DNA from: an uncultured Faecalibacterium sp. | GTDB taxonomy: Bacteria; Bacillota; Clostridia; Oscillospirales; Ruminococcaceae | DNA: 58,742 nt | Assembly (NCBI GenBank): GCA_900540455.1 | Contig: UQGD01000011.1 | Span: 1 to 58,742 of the forward strand | Direction of reading: 5' to 3' | In this document: one piece after another, positions 23,760-31,143 of the stretch | How the letters are laid out: every line of letters begins with the position of its first letter | Position numbering within the stretch: position 1 is the first letter of the stretch | Position numbers and translations under genes: made by a program | Notes under the pieces: model-generated | What the model was told of the DNA's origin: nothing | The model's database searches: none | Seen by the model: only the letters and a program-made list of their open reading frames with translations

Positions 23760-25100
23760 TTACATCTCCGGTGGAGCCTCCTGCTGATGCAGGCAGCGCC
23801 ATAGCTTGGGCAGCTCATAGGCCAGCATCAGCAGCCAGCCTACCGCATAGCTCCAGGGCAGAGCCTCAATCTCCAGATGAAAACACAGCACCAGCAGTGC
23901 AGCGGCGGGGACACGGGCCACCATATTCAGGATGCTGCTCCGCAGCGTCACCTTCAGATCTCCCATGCCCCGGAAATACCCCTGGATGCCGTTGGTGGCG
24001 GCGGGCAGGAAGTATAACAGTGCGATCAGCCGCAAAAACCGCGCGCCCAGCACCTGTACGGTGGGGTCCTGTACAAACAGCCCCATAATGCCCTCCGCAC
24101 CCAAAAAGCAGACCAGGGACAGCCCGACGGTGTAGGCAAACTCGATGCGCATCCCGCATACAAAGCCCTGCCGCACCCGCTGGGGCTTGCCTGCGCCCCG
24201 GTTCTGGGCCATCAGGGTGGTCATGGCGTGGCCGATGTTCTGCTGGGGCGTATAGGCAAAGTCGTCGATGCGGCTGGCTGCGGTAAAAGCCGCCATGGTC
24301 TGGACACCCATCGTGTTTACAATGGCCTGCACAGCGATCTTGCCCAGCTGCACAGTGGCCTGCTGCATAGCGCTGGCCCAGCCATAACTGACCGTCTTGC
24401 GCAGCAGCCGGGGGTCAAACACCAGCCACCGCCGCCCCAGCTGCAATACCGGGACCCGGCGCTGGATATATCCAAGGCACAGGATGCAGCATAACGCCTC
24501 ACTCAGCACAGTGGACAAGGCACACCCCGGCGCACCCCATCCCAACACCTGAACAAAAAACAGATCGCCAAAGATATTCAGCACCGAGCTGATCATCAAA
24601 AAGTAAAGGGCGCTTTTGCTGTCTCCCAGCGCCCGCAGGGTGGCGGCCAGAAAGTTATATAAAAAGGTGAAGATCAGGCCCGCAAAGACCACCCGCAGGT
24701 AGCCTGCCGCTATGGGCAGGATGGCGGCGGGGACTTGCAGCAGCCGCAGGAGCGGGTGGGCCATAAGGATGCAGAACAGAGAAAAAACGACCGAAAAACC
24801 TGCCCCGGCCAGGGCGGTGGTGGATACCTGCCGCTCCACCAGCTCCCGGTCTCCGGCCCCGTAGGCGGTGCTGACCAGGATACCGGCGCCCAGGCACATC
24901 CCATTGATAAACAGGATGGCCAGCGTCATCAGCGGATTGGCGGTGCCCACAGCGGCCAGCGCAGCCTCACCCACAAAGCGGCCCACGATGATGCTGTCCA
25001 CCGCATTGTAGGTCAGCTGAAATAGGTTGCCAAGCACAAGAGGGATCGTAAAGTGCACCAAAAGCGGGGTGATGGCCCCGGTGGTCATGTCCTTGCTCAT
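23760..25100 (-). CDS. MATE-family multidrug/cation efflux protein
   Basis: A 446-residue, twelve-helix exporter of the MATE (DinF/NorM) superfamily, driven by Na+ or H+. The first repeat shows PLVLGNLFQLTYNAVDSIIVGRFVGEAALAAVG and the second SYGWASAMQQATVQLGKIAVQAIVN, followed by NIGHAMTTLMAQNRGAGKPQR, the usual pattern of the family. ATG 25100 is the first Met; the ribosome binding site (GGAAGGAAG) is farther away than usual. It lies 45 bp after a cysteine-synthase-like gene on the same strand, so they may share a transcript. Cargo unknown. Confidence 0.9.
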   Translation of the reverse strand: MSKDMTTGAITPLLVHFTIPLVLGNLFQLTYNAVDSIIVGRFVGEAALAAVGTANPLMTLAILFINGMCLGAGILVSTAYGAGDRELVERQVSTTALAGAGFSVVFSLFCILMAHPLLRLLQVPAAILPIAAGYLRVVFAGLIFTFLYNFLAATLRALGDSKSALYFLMISSVLNIFGDLFFVQVLGWGAPGCALSTVLSEALCCILCLGYIQRRVPVLQLGRRWLVFDPRLLRKTVSYGWASAMQQATVQLGKIAVQAIVNTMGVQTMAAFTAASRIDDFAYTPQQNIGHAMTTLMAQNRGAGKPQRVRQGFVCGMRIEFAYTVGLSLVCFLGAEGIMGLFVQDPTVQVLGARFLRLIALLYFLPAATNGIQGYFRGMGDLKVTLRSSILNMVARVPAAALLVLCFHLEIEALPWSYAVGWLLMLAYELPKLWRCLHQQEAPPEM

Positions 25101-25145
25101 ATCGTAAAACTATCTTCCTTCCCATACACCAAGGATCTGGAACGG

Positions 25146-26051
25146 TCACAGCAGCTGCCGTCCGCTGAATATCGCCAGCGCGCCCCGGCTGTTGCGGTTG
25201 GCCAGAAGCTGTGCCGCTGCGTGCAGCGCAGCGCCTGCACTGGGAGAGGCGGGGATGGCGTCGGTGCGCAGCACCCGCTGGGCGGCCCGCACCGCATCGG
25301 CAGTGGTCACGGCGGCCACATTGTCCACCACATAGGCGTTGTAATTGCCCGGGACCAGCCCAAAGCCGATCTCCGCAAGGCCGTGGCGTCCGGTAAAGCC
25401 GCCGCTCAGGGCCTGGTTCTCATAAGGCTCCACGGCCACGATCCGCACATTGTTGGTCCAGCCTTTTATCGTCTCGCCCACACCGGTCACAGTCCCGGCG
25501 CTGCCCACCCCCATGACGATGGCATCCACCAGGCTGGCATCCTTCCGAGCGATGGTCTGCAGGATGGCGGGCCCGGTGACCCGGCGGTGGTATTCGGGGT
25601 TGTCGTCGTTGGCCAGCCAGTTCATATAATACCAGCCCTTTTCGGCGGCAGTGCGCTGCGCCATGGCTCTGGCACCGGCCAGCCCGCTCTGGGCGGGGGA
25701 GAGCAGCAGCTGCGCGCCCAGGCGCAGCAGGGTCTCCTGCCGCAGCGGCGGTGCATCCTCCGGCATGGCCAGCCATACCGGGTGCCCGGCGGTCAGTCCC
25801 GCCAGAGCCAGGGCCATGCCAAAAGCTCCGGAGGAAGCCTCCACCACCGGCTGACCCGGGGCAAGGCGGCCTTTTTCCGCTGCAAGGGCCAGCATGCCCT
25901 CGGCCAGCGCATCCCGGCTGGTGCCGGTGGGGCCGCCGAAATCCAGGTAGGCGTACAGCTTGCCCTGCAGGCCGCAGGCGGCGGCATAACCCCGCAGTTC
26001 CACAATGGGACAGGGCAGCAGAGTCTGATAGAAATTGGGGTAAACAGGCAT
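25146..26051 (-). CDS. Cysteine synthase-like fold-type-II PLP protein lacking the catalytic lysine
   Basis: A 301-residue relative of O-acetylserine sulfhydrylase/cystathionine beta-synthase. The family lysine motif PTGSVKDR reads PTGTSRDALA, so residue 46 is Arg (codon CGG, far from a Lys codon). The substrate loop TSGNTG is EASSGAFG (residues 71-78). Other parts are well kept: NPEYHRRVTGPAI, VMGVGSAGTVTGVG (phosphate loop) and SPSAGAALHAA. The fold is therefore intact but normal PLP chemistry is unlikely; it could be a regulator, a binding protein or an enzyme with a new mechanism. ATG 26051 has GGAGG upstream. The MATE exporter follows. Confidence 0.8.
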   Translation of the reverse strand: MPVYPNFYQTLLPCPIVELRGYAAACGLQGKLYAYLDFGGPTGTSRDALAEGMLALAAEKGRLAPGQPVVEASSGAFGMALALAGLTAGHPVWLAMPEDAPPLRQETLLRLGAQLLLSPAQSGLAGARAMAQRTAAEKGWYYMNWLANDDNPEYHRRVTGPAILQTIARKDASLVDAIVMGVGSAGTVTGVGETIKGWTNNVRIVAVEPYENQALSGGFTGRHGLAEIGFGLVPGNYNAYVVDNVAAVTTADAVRAAQRVLRTDAIPASPSAGAALHAAAQLLANRNSRGALAIFSGRQLL

Positions 26052-26093
26052 AGTACGCCTCCTCTCCGAAACGTTTGGATACAAGCTGATTTA

Positions 26094-26122
26094 ATCGTAA
26101 CGCAAAGCGGTGCGCTCGTCAA
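26094..26122 (-). promoter_or_regulatory. Promoter of the cysteine synthase-like/MATE unit
   Basis: Minus strand TTGACG (26122-26117), a 17-bp spacer and TACGAT (26099-26094). Confidence 0.6.
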
Positions 26123-26206
26123 GGGGGGCGGCAGAAGCTGCCGCCGGATAAAATGCAGAAAAAACGCAGCATCCATAAAAAAATCCCCTATGACAAGCAA
26201 AAATAC

Positions 26207-26235
26207 TTGACAATCATGCACCCATCTGCTATAAT
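26207..26235 (+). promoter_or_regulatory. Strong promoter of the ylxM-ffh operon
   Basis: Perfect TTGACA (26207-26212), a 17-bp spacer and perfect TATAAT (26230-26235) with an extended TGC before the -10. The best promoter in the window. Confidence 0.95.
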
Positions 26236-26281
26236 CCATCCGTAAAGCAGAAAAGCTTTACAAAAAGCGGAGGTCAGAGCG

Positions 26282-26665
26282 ATGGCAAAGGATCTGGAAA
26301 TGGGCTATCTGCTCGATTTTTATGGCGAGGTGCTTACCCCCAAACAGCGGGAGATGCTGCGCCAGTATTACAACGATGACCTTTCGCTCAGCGAGATCGG
26401 TGAGAATTTTGGCATCACCCGGCAAGGCGCCCGGGATGCCATCAAGCATGGGGAGACAGCCCTGCTGCAGCTGGAAGAAAAGGTGGGCTTTGCGGCCCGG
26501 TACCGCCGGGTGCAGTCCACACTGGAGCAGCTGGAGCAGCTGGTCATCGACACCCGGTTCGAGTGTACCGGCCCCGCCGCCTGCATCACCACCACTGAGT
26601 ATGCCGCTGCATTGACAAAGATGCTGGAGCTGATCCGCTCCATCGACGAAGCCAACGAGAGCTGA
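26282..26665 (+). CDS. ylxM: YlxM-family SRP-associated helix-turn-helix protein
   Basis: A 127-residue protein of the UPF0122/YlxM family that is encoded next to ffh in Firmicutes and modulates the signal recognition particle. It has a sigma-region-4-like helix-turn-helix: LLDFYGEVLTPKQREMLRQY, then DDLSLSEIGENFGITRQGARDAIK. The C-terminus is a helical tail of low conservation, longer than in Bacillus by about 15 residues. AGCGGAGG precedes ATG 26282. The ffh gene starts 10 bp after its stop, so the pair is translated together. Confidence 0.92.
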   Translation: MAKDLEMGYLLDFYGEVLTPKQREMLRQYYNDDLSLSEIGENFGITRQGARDAIKHGETALLQLEEKVGFAARYRRVQSTLEQLEQLVIDTRFECTGPAACITTTEYAAALTKMLELIRSIDEANES

Positions 26666-26675
26666 GGAGATAGAG

Positions 26676-28031
26676 ATGGCATTTGAATCCTTAACCGACC
26701 GCCTTGCGGGCGTATTCAAAAAGCTGCGCGGACACGGCAAGCTGTCCGAAGCGGATATCAAGGCTGCCATGCGGGAAGTGCGCATGGCCCTGCTGGAAGC
26801 CGACGTCAACTATAAGGTGGCCAAGGACTTCTGCGCTAAGGTCTCGGAGCGGGCTATGGGCCAGGAGGTCATGGAGAGCCTGACCCCCGCCCAGCAGGTG
26901 GTCAAGATCGTTAACGAGGAACTGGTGGCGCTGATGGGCGGCGAGGAAGCCCCCCGTCTGGTCATCAAGAACAAGGGCCAGACCATCCTGATGCTTTGCG
27001 GCCTGCAGGGCAACGGTAAAACCACCCACGCAGCCAAGCTGGCCAAATACTTCATCAAGCAGGGCCGCCGCCCCATGCTGGTGGCCTGCGATATCTACCG
27101 CCCCGCTGCGATCGACCAGCTGCAGGTGGTGGGCAAGCAGGCCGGTGCGCCGGTGTTCACGCTGCCGGGCGAGAAGCCCCCGGTCATTGCAAAAAAGGCT
27201 CTGAGCCATGCAAAGGATTACGGAAATGACATCCTGATCCTGGATACAGCCGGCCGCCTGCAAATCGACGATGTGCTGATGCAGGAGCTGGTGGACATCA
27301 AGCAGGCCGTCCCCGTGGACGAGACGCTGCTGGTGGTGGATGCCATGGCAGGTCAGGACGCAGTGAATGTGGCCAAGACCTTTAACGAGACGGTGGGCGT
27401 GGATGGCATCATCCTCACCAAGACCGACGGCGATACCCGCGGCGGTGCAGCCCTGTCGGTGCTGGCCGTTACCGGCAAACCCATCAAGTTCCAGGGCGTG
27501 GGCGAAAAGCTGGATGATCTGGAGCTTTTCCATCCCTCCCGGATGGCGAGCCGCATCCTGGGCATGGGCGATGTGCTCAGCCTGATCGAACGGGCGCAGG
27601 ATGCAGCCGATGAGAAGGCTGCGGAGGAGACCGCCCGCCGCCTGATGGAGAACAAGTTCGATATGAACGATATGCTGGATCAGTTTGCTCAGATCCGCAA
27701 GATGGGCGGCGCAGGCGCGATGCTCAGCATGCTGCCCGGCGGCTCCGGCATCGACCCTAGCCAGATCGATGAAAAGGCATTTGACCGCATCGAGGCGATC
27801 ATCTACTCCATGACCAAAGAGGAGCGGGAGAAACCCTCCATCATCAACCCCAAGCGCAAGCGCCGCATTGCCGCAGGCAGCGGCACCCGGGTGGAGGATG
27901 TGAACAAGCTGCTCAAGCAGTTTGAGATGATGCAGAAGATGATGAAGCAGTTCAAGAAAAGCCCCAAGGGCTTTGCGCGGCGTCTGGGCGGCCTGATGGG
28001 CGGCCCCGGCGGGATGCGCGGGCTGCGCTGA
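26676..28031 (+). CDS. ffh: Signal recognition particle GTPase Ffh
   Basis: A 451-residue SRP54 homologue that binds signal sequences on the ribosome and docks to FtsY. The N domain is about 1-90. The G domain has LCGLQGNGKTTHAAKLA (P-loop, about 107), DTAGRLQID, TKTDGDTRGG and a GVGEKLDDLELFHP box. The M domain (about 300-450) shows KRKRRIAAGSGTRVEDVNKLL, the RNA-binding segment, and Met-rich helices (QFEMMQKMMKQFKK, LMGGPGGMRGLR). Full length. GAGGAGAT precedes ATG 26676. Second gene of the ylxM-ffh-rpsP-khpA-rimM-trmD cluster. Confidence 0.97.
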   Translation: MAFESLTDRLAGVFKKLRGHGKLSEADIKAAMREVRMALLEADVNYKVAKDFCAKVSERAMGQEVMESLTPAQQVVKIVNEELVALMGGEEAPRLVIKNKGQTILMLCGLQGNGKTTHAAKLAKYFIKQGRRPMLVACDIYRPAAIDQLQVVGKQAGAPVFTLPGEKPPVIAKKALSHAKDYGNDILILDTAGRLQIDDVLMQELVDIKQAVPVDETLLVVDAMAGQDAVNVAKTFNETVGVDGIILTKTDGDTRGGAALSVLAVTGKPIKFQGVGEKLDDLELFHPSRMASRILGMGDVLSLIERAQDAADEKAAEETARRLMENKFDMNDMLDQFAQIRKMGGAGAMLSMLPGGSGIDPSQIDEKAFDRIEAIIYSMTKEEREKPSIINPKRKRRIAAGSGTRVEDVNKLLKQFEMMQKMMKQFKKSPKGFARRLGGLMGGPGGMRGLR

Positions 28032-28082
28032 ACCGTAGGTATACACCCAGGATCTGGGTTTGTACAGAGATATTTCAAAAAC

Positions 28083-28096
28083 CTGCCCACGGGCAG
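28083..28096 (+). promoter_or_regulatory. Small hairpin in the rpsP leader
   Basis: CTGCCC-AC-GGGCAG lies 11 bp before the TGGAGG ribosome binding site of rpsP, in the 91-bp ffh-rpsP gap. It may tune translation or mark a processing site. Confidence 0.35.
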
Positions 28097-28122
28097 AAAG
28101 CAATTTTTGGAGGAAATTTATT

Positions 28123-28365
28123 ATGGCAGTTAAGATTCGTCTGCGCCGCGTTGGCGCCAAGAAGGCTCCCTTCTATCGTGTTGTTGTGGCTGACAGCCGC
28201 TTCCCCCGTGATGGCCGCTTCATCGAGGAGATCGGCACTTACGATCCCAACAAGGAGCCCTCTGCTGTGAGCATCGATGCCGAGAAGGCAAAGCAGTGGA
28301 TCGCCAATGGCGCACAGCCCACCGATACCGTGCGTGTTCTGCTGAAGAAATCCAACATTCTGTAA
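28123..28365 (+). CDS. rpsP: 30S ribosomal protein S16
   Basis: An 80-residue S16, usual length. The N-terminal VKIRLRRVGAKKAPFYRVVV and the following DSRFPRDGRFIEEIGTYDPN are diagnostic. ATG 28123 has TGGAGGAAA 7 bp upstream; the longer open frame starting at 28060 would include the leader hairpin and is rejected. khpA starts 16 bp after the stop. Codon use is strongly biased. Confidence 0.97.
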   Translation: MAVKIRLRRVGAKKAPFYRVVVADSRFPRDGRFIEEIGTYDPNKEPSAVSIDAEKAKQWIANGAQPTDTVRVLLKKSNIL

Positions 28366-28381
28366 GTAGGAGGGCAGACTC

Positions 28382-28615
28382 ATGCAGGAGCTGTTGCTGG
28401 CAGTTGCCCGCGGCCTCGTGGAGGATAAGGACGCTGTCCGTGTGACGGTGGATGAGCCCCGGGAGGACGGCACCGTCGTCTACCACCTGAGTGTGGCAGA
28501 GGGAGATATGGGCCGTGTCATCGGCAAGCAGGGCCGGATCGCAAAAGCCATTCGTGTGGTGATGCGCGCGGCTGCTGTGCGGGTCGATGAGAAGGTCCTT
28601 GTAGAGATCGACTGA
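28382..28615 (+). CDS. khpA: KH-domain RNA-binding protein KhpA (YlqC)
   Basis: A 77-residue single KH domain protein. The RNA-binding GxxG loop is in MGRVIGKQGRIAKAIRVVMRA (about residues 43-62). KhpA, often with KhpB/Jag, binds many small RNAs and influences cell division in Gram-positive bacteria. Its place between rpsP and rimM is canonical. Ribosome binding site AGGAGGG lies 8 bp before ATG 28382. A terminator follows, separating it partly from rimM. Confidence 0.93.
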   Translation: MQELLLAVARGLVEDKDAVRVTVDEPREDGTVVYHLSVAEGDMGRVIGKQGRIAKAIRVVMRAAAVRVDEKVLVEID

Positions 28616-28626
28616 GCACCCTACTG

Positions 28627-28657
28627 GCTCTCTGCATTTTTGCAGAGAGCTTTTTTG
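28627..28657 (+). terminator. Terminator between khpA and rimM
   Basis: GCTCTCTGC-ATTTTT-GCAGAGAGC followed by TTTTTTG. Since rimM follows at 28 bp with no clear promoter, it probably acts partially and sets a lower level of rimM and trmD than of rpsP. Confidence 0.8.
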
Positions 28658-28685
28658 TTTTTGGATATCAGAAAGGAGCGCTTCT

Positions 28686-29222
28686 ATGCAGCAATATCTG
28701 GAGGCTGGCCGCATCGTCACTACCCACGGTGTCCGGGGCGAGGTCAAGCTGGAGCTGTGGTGCGACGGAGTGGATTTTTTGCGCAAGGCAGGCCGTGTGT
28801 ATGCGACGCAGCAGGGCGGGCGTAGCTGGAAGATCGCATCCATCCGCCCCCAGGGGCAGATGGCTCTGCTCAAGCTGGAAGGAGTAGAGGATATGGATGC
28901 GGCACGGGCCCTGCGGGGACAGGTGCTGTACTTTGACCGTGCGGATGCCACCCTGCCGGCAGGGCGCTGGTATGTGGCAGACCTGATCGGGTGTGAGGTG
29001 CGGGATGCGGATACCGGCAAGGTGTACGGCGTTGTGACCAGTGTGGATCACCCCGGCGCCCAGGATATCTATACCGTGCGGGCCGCAAACGGCAAGGAAT
29101 ATATGTTCCCTGGGGTGGATGCATTTTTGAAGGAGCGCAATCCGCCGGAGGGGTACATCCTGGTCACGCCCATTCCGGGCCTGCTGGACGATGATTCCTG
29201 CAGCGAGCGGGAGGAGGACTGA
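28686..29222 (+). CDS. rimM: Ribosome maturation factor RimM
   Basis: A 178-residue 16S processing factor that binds S19 in the 30S head. The N-terminal domain begins YLEAGRIVTTHGVRGEVKLE, the RimM hallmark. The PRC-barrel domain follows from about residue 95 (GRWYVADLIGCEVRDADTGKVYG) and ends with PGVDAFLKE. AAAGGAGCG lies 7 bp before ATG 28686. The next gene, trmD, begins 4 bp after the stop, the usual pairing. Confidence 0.94.
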   Translation: MQQYLEAGRIVTTHGVRGEVKLELWCDGVDFLRKAGRVYATQQGGRSWKIASIRPQGQMALLKLEGVEDMDAARALRGQVLYFDRADATLPAGRWYVADLIGCEVRDADTGKVYGVVTSVDHPGAQDIYTVRAANGKEYMFPGVDAFLKERNPPEGYILVTPIPGLLDDDSCSEREED

Positions 29223-29225
29223 CCC

Positions 29226-30476
29226 ATGGGGATGCGTGTAGACATTGTGACCTTGTTCCCCCAGATGTGCCAGCAGGTGCTGGATGCCAGCATCCTGGGC
29301 CGTGCAGCCCAGCGGGGCTATATCGAGACCCACTGCCATCAGATCCGGGACTACACCCTTAACCGTCAGAAACAGACCGATGATTACCCCTACGGCGGCG
29401 GCTGCGGCATGGTGCTGTATGCCCAGCCCATTGCAGACTGTCTGCGCCATGTGCAGGCGGAGGTGGCGGCACAAGGCCGCCCTGCGCCCCACATCGTTTT
29501 CCTCACCGCCGGAGGTGCCCGGTATACGGAGGAACACGCTCGCCGTCTGGCCGCATATGATAACCTGACCCTGGTCTGTGGGCATTACGAGGGCATTGAT
29601 GAGCGGGTCATTGATGCTTTTGCAGATGAAGAGATCTCCATTGGAGATTACATCCTCACCGGCGGCGAGCTGGCCAGCCTGGTGGTGGCCGACAGTGTGC
29701 TGCGGCTGCAGCCCGGTGTGCTGGCCGAGCAGAAAGGCTATGAGGAGGAAAGCTACTGGGATGGTCTGCTGGAGTACCCGCAGTACACCCGTCCGGAAGT
29801 CTGGGAGGGGCGCGCCGTTCCCGCTGTGCTGCTGGGGGGCGACCATGAAAAGATCGCCGCCTGGCGCGGCCAGCAGAGCCGCCTGCGCACCCGCCTGCGC
29901 CGTCCGGAGCTGTACGACCAATGGTGCGACACCCATCCGCTGACCCAGCTGCCTAAGTGGAAGCGGGGCGAGACCATGCGCCTGGTGCGTACAGAAGAGC
30001 AGCTGGCGGCAGCGGCCCGGCTTTTTGCAGAGGGCCGGCGGGCCGTCTGCGCCCCAGTCTGTGACCCGGCGGCGCTGGAACAGCTGTCAGAGGAGATGTT
30101 CCTGGCGCAGCTTCAGGAAGAAAAAAAGCAGGGATGGGCCTGCTATCTCCACAGCACCAAAGACCAGGTGGACGGCATGGTCAGTGTGGACCACCGTACC
30201 GGCCGTATTGAGCATCTCTTTGTCACCCAGGCGGCCCGTGGCAAGGGTCTGGGCTGCAAGATGCTGGATTTTGCCCGCAAAAAGCTGCCGGAACATCCGC
30301 ATCCGGTGCTGTCGGTGCTGGACAGCAATACCAGGGCCATGGCGCTTTACCGCCGGATGGGCTGGCAGTGCAGCGGCGTGGTTGAGGAGCGTCTGCTCCC
30401 GGGCCAGGTACCGGGTCTGCTGCGTGCCTGCAGTGTGGTGCAGATGCGCTACGAGGGGACTGCCGAAGAGGTGTGA
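29226..30476 (+). CDS. trmD: TrmD tRNA (guanine-N1)-methyltransferase fused to a GNAT acetyltransferase
   Basis: A 416-residue fusion. Residues 1-about 245 are TrmD, which methylates G37 of tRNAs using SAM: FPQMCQQ at the start, YPYGGGCGMVL, and the trefoil knot LVCGHYEGIDERV with SIGDYILTGGELA (about 115-150); the C-terminal YTRPEVWEGRAVPAVLLGGDHEKI is complete. Residues about 250-405 are a GNAT domain with LFVTQAARGKGLGCKML (acetyl-CoA loop) and LDSNTRAMALYRRMGW. Normal TrmD is about 240 residues, so the second half is extra. The same frame runs through with no stop. GAGGAGG precedes ATG 29226; ATG 29232 is an alternative. The substrate of the GNAT half is unknown. Confidence 0.92.
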   Translation: MGMRVDIVTLFPQMCQQVLDASILGRAAQRGYIETHCHQIRDYTLNRQKQTDDYPYGGGCGMVLYAQPIADCLRHVQAEVAAQGRPAPHIVFLTAGGARYTEEHARRLAAYDNLTLVCGHYEGIDERVIDAFADEEISIGDYILTGGELASLVVADSVLRLQPGVLAEQKGYEEESYWDGLLEYPQYTRPEVWEGRAVPAVLLGGDHEKIAAWRGQQSRLRTRLRRPELYDQWCDTHPLTQLPKWKRGETMRLVRTEEQLAAAARLFAEGRRAVCAPVCDPAALEQLSEEMFLAQLQEEKKQGWACYLHSTKDQVDGMVSVDHRTGRIEHLFVTQAARGKGLGCKMLDFARKKLPEHPHPVLSVLDSNTRAMALYRRMGWQCSGVVEERLLPGQVPGLLRACSVVQMRYEGTAEEV

Positions 30477-30695
30477 TACAGGGGCTTTCTGTGGCAGAAA
30501 GTGGCGTCTGCATAAGCGCATCCCTGGGAGCGGCAGCCCCCCTGAAAGGCGGGGATACCCCGCTGAGTAGAAAAATTGTTGAAAACTTTTGTATTTACCA
30601 GCCAACACTGGGGGAATAATTTTATTATCTTTGTATAAATCCTGAAAAAAGCCCCCCCCTTGATTGGGAAAACCGCCAAAAATGCGCAAGGGGTC

Positions 30696-30724
30696 TGTAC
30701 AACCGCTGTGCCTTGCGATAAAAT
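30696..30724 (+). promoter_or_regulatory. Promoter of ptsH
   Basis: TGTACA (30696-30701), a 17-bp spacer and TAAAAT (30719-30724). Confidence 0.6.
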
Positions 30725-30750
30725 AAGTACAAACAAACCTGGCACGCAAT

Positions 30751-30789
30751 GTTTTGCCCCCCAAAACGATAATAGATAGGAGCGTTTTG
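30751..30789 (+). promoter_or_regulatory. Alternative pairing element in the ptsH leader
   Basis: CAAAACG (30762-30768) can pair with GTTTTG upstream (30751-30756) or with CGTTTTG downstream (30783-30789). The second form puts the ribosome binding site AGGAG (30778-30782) in the loop and its spacer in the stem. A possible translation-tuning element; prediction only. Confidence 0.35.
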
Positions 30790-30791
30790 CT

Positions 30792-31055
30792 ATGTACGTG
30801 AAAGAAGTTACCGTTGAAAATCAGGTTGGTCTGCACGCTCGTCCGGCTACCTTCTTCATCCAGAAAGCCAATGAGTTCAAGTCCTCGATCTGGGTCGAGA
30901 AGGAAGAGCGCCGTGTAAACGCAAAGAGCCTGCTGGGCGTGCTGTCTCTGGGTATTGTGGGCGGCACCACCATTCGCATCATTGCGGACGGTGCCGACGA
31001 GCAGGCAGCTGTGGACGGCCTGATCAAGCTGGTGGAGTCCGGCTTCGCAGAGTAA
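30792..31055 (+). CDS. ptsH: Phosphocarrier protein HPr
   Basis: An 87-residue HPr. His15 in QVGLHARPA is the site phosphorylated by enzyme I in sugar transport. Ser46 in NAKSLLGVLSLG is the HPr-kinase site used in catabolite control of Gram-positive bacteria, so this is true HPr rather than Crh. ATG 30792 has TAGGAG upstream. ptsI is not adjacent, unlike in Bacillus. A terminator follows, so the gene is monocistronic. Confidence 0.95.
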   Translation: MYVKEVTVENQVGLHARPATFFIQKANEFKSSIWVEKEERRVNAKSLLGVLSLGIVGGTTIRIIADGADEQAAVDGLIKLVESGFAE

Positions 31056-31073
31056 TTCAGCTCTTGATTTTTT

Positions 31074-31104
31074 TGGCGGCGGGGTATTCCCTGCCGCTTT
31101 TTTG
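31074..31104 (+). terminator. Terminator of ptsH
   Basis: GCGGCGGGG-TATT-CCCTGCCGC stem and TTTTTTG. Confidence 0.85.
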
Positions 31105-31143
31105 TTTGCTGCGTTTGCAGCACAGAAAGGATAGGCGCTGCCC

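Larger units (their letters stand above)
30477..30791 (+). other. Intergenic region before ptsH
   Basis: No gene is seen. The first 100 bp are GC-rich with a CTTTCTG-TGG-CAGAAAG dyad (about 30483-30499) and CCCCGC/GCGGGG pairing (about 30550-30565) that may end trmD transcription. The rest is AT-rich (an A/T run near 30570-30650), then a promoter at 30696-30724 and the ptsH leader. Part of it may be a decayed gene or an unrecognised RNA. Confidence 0.45.
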
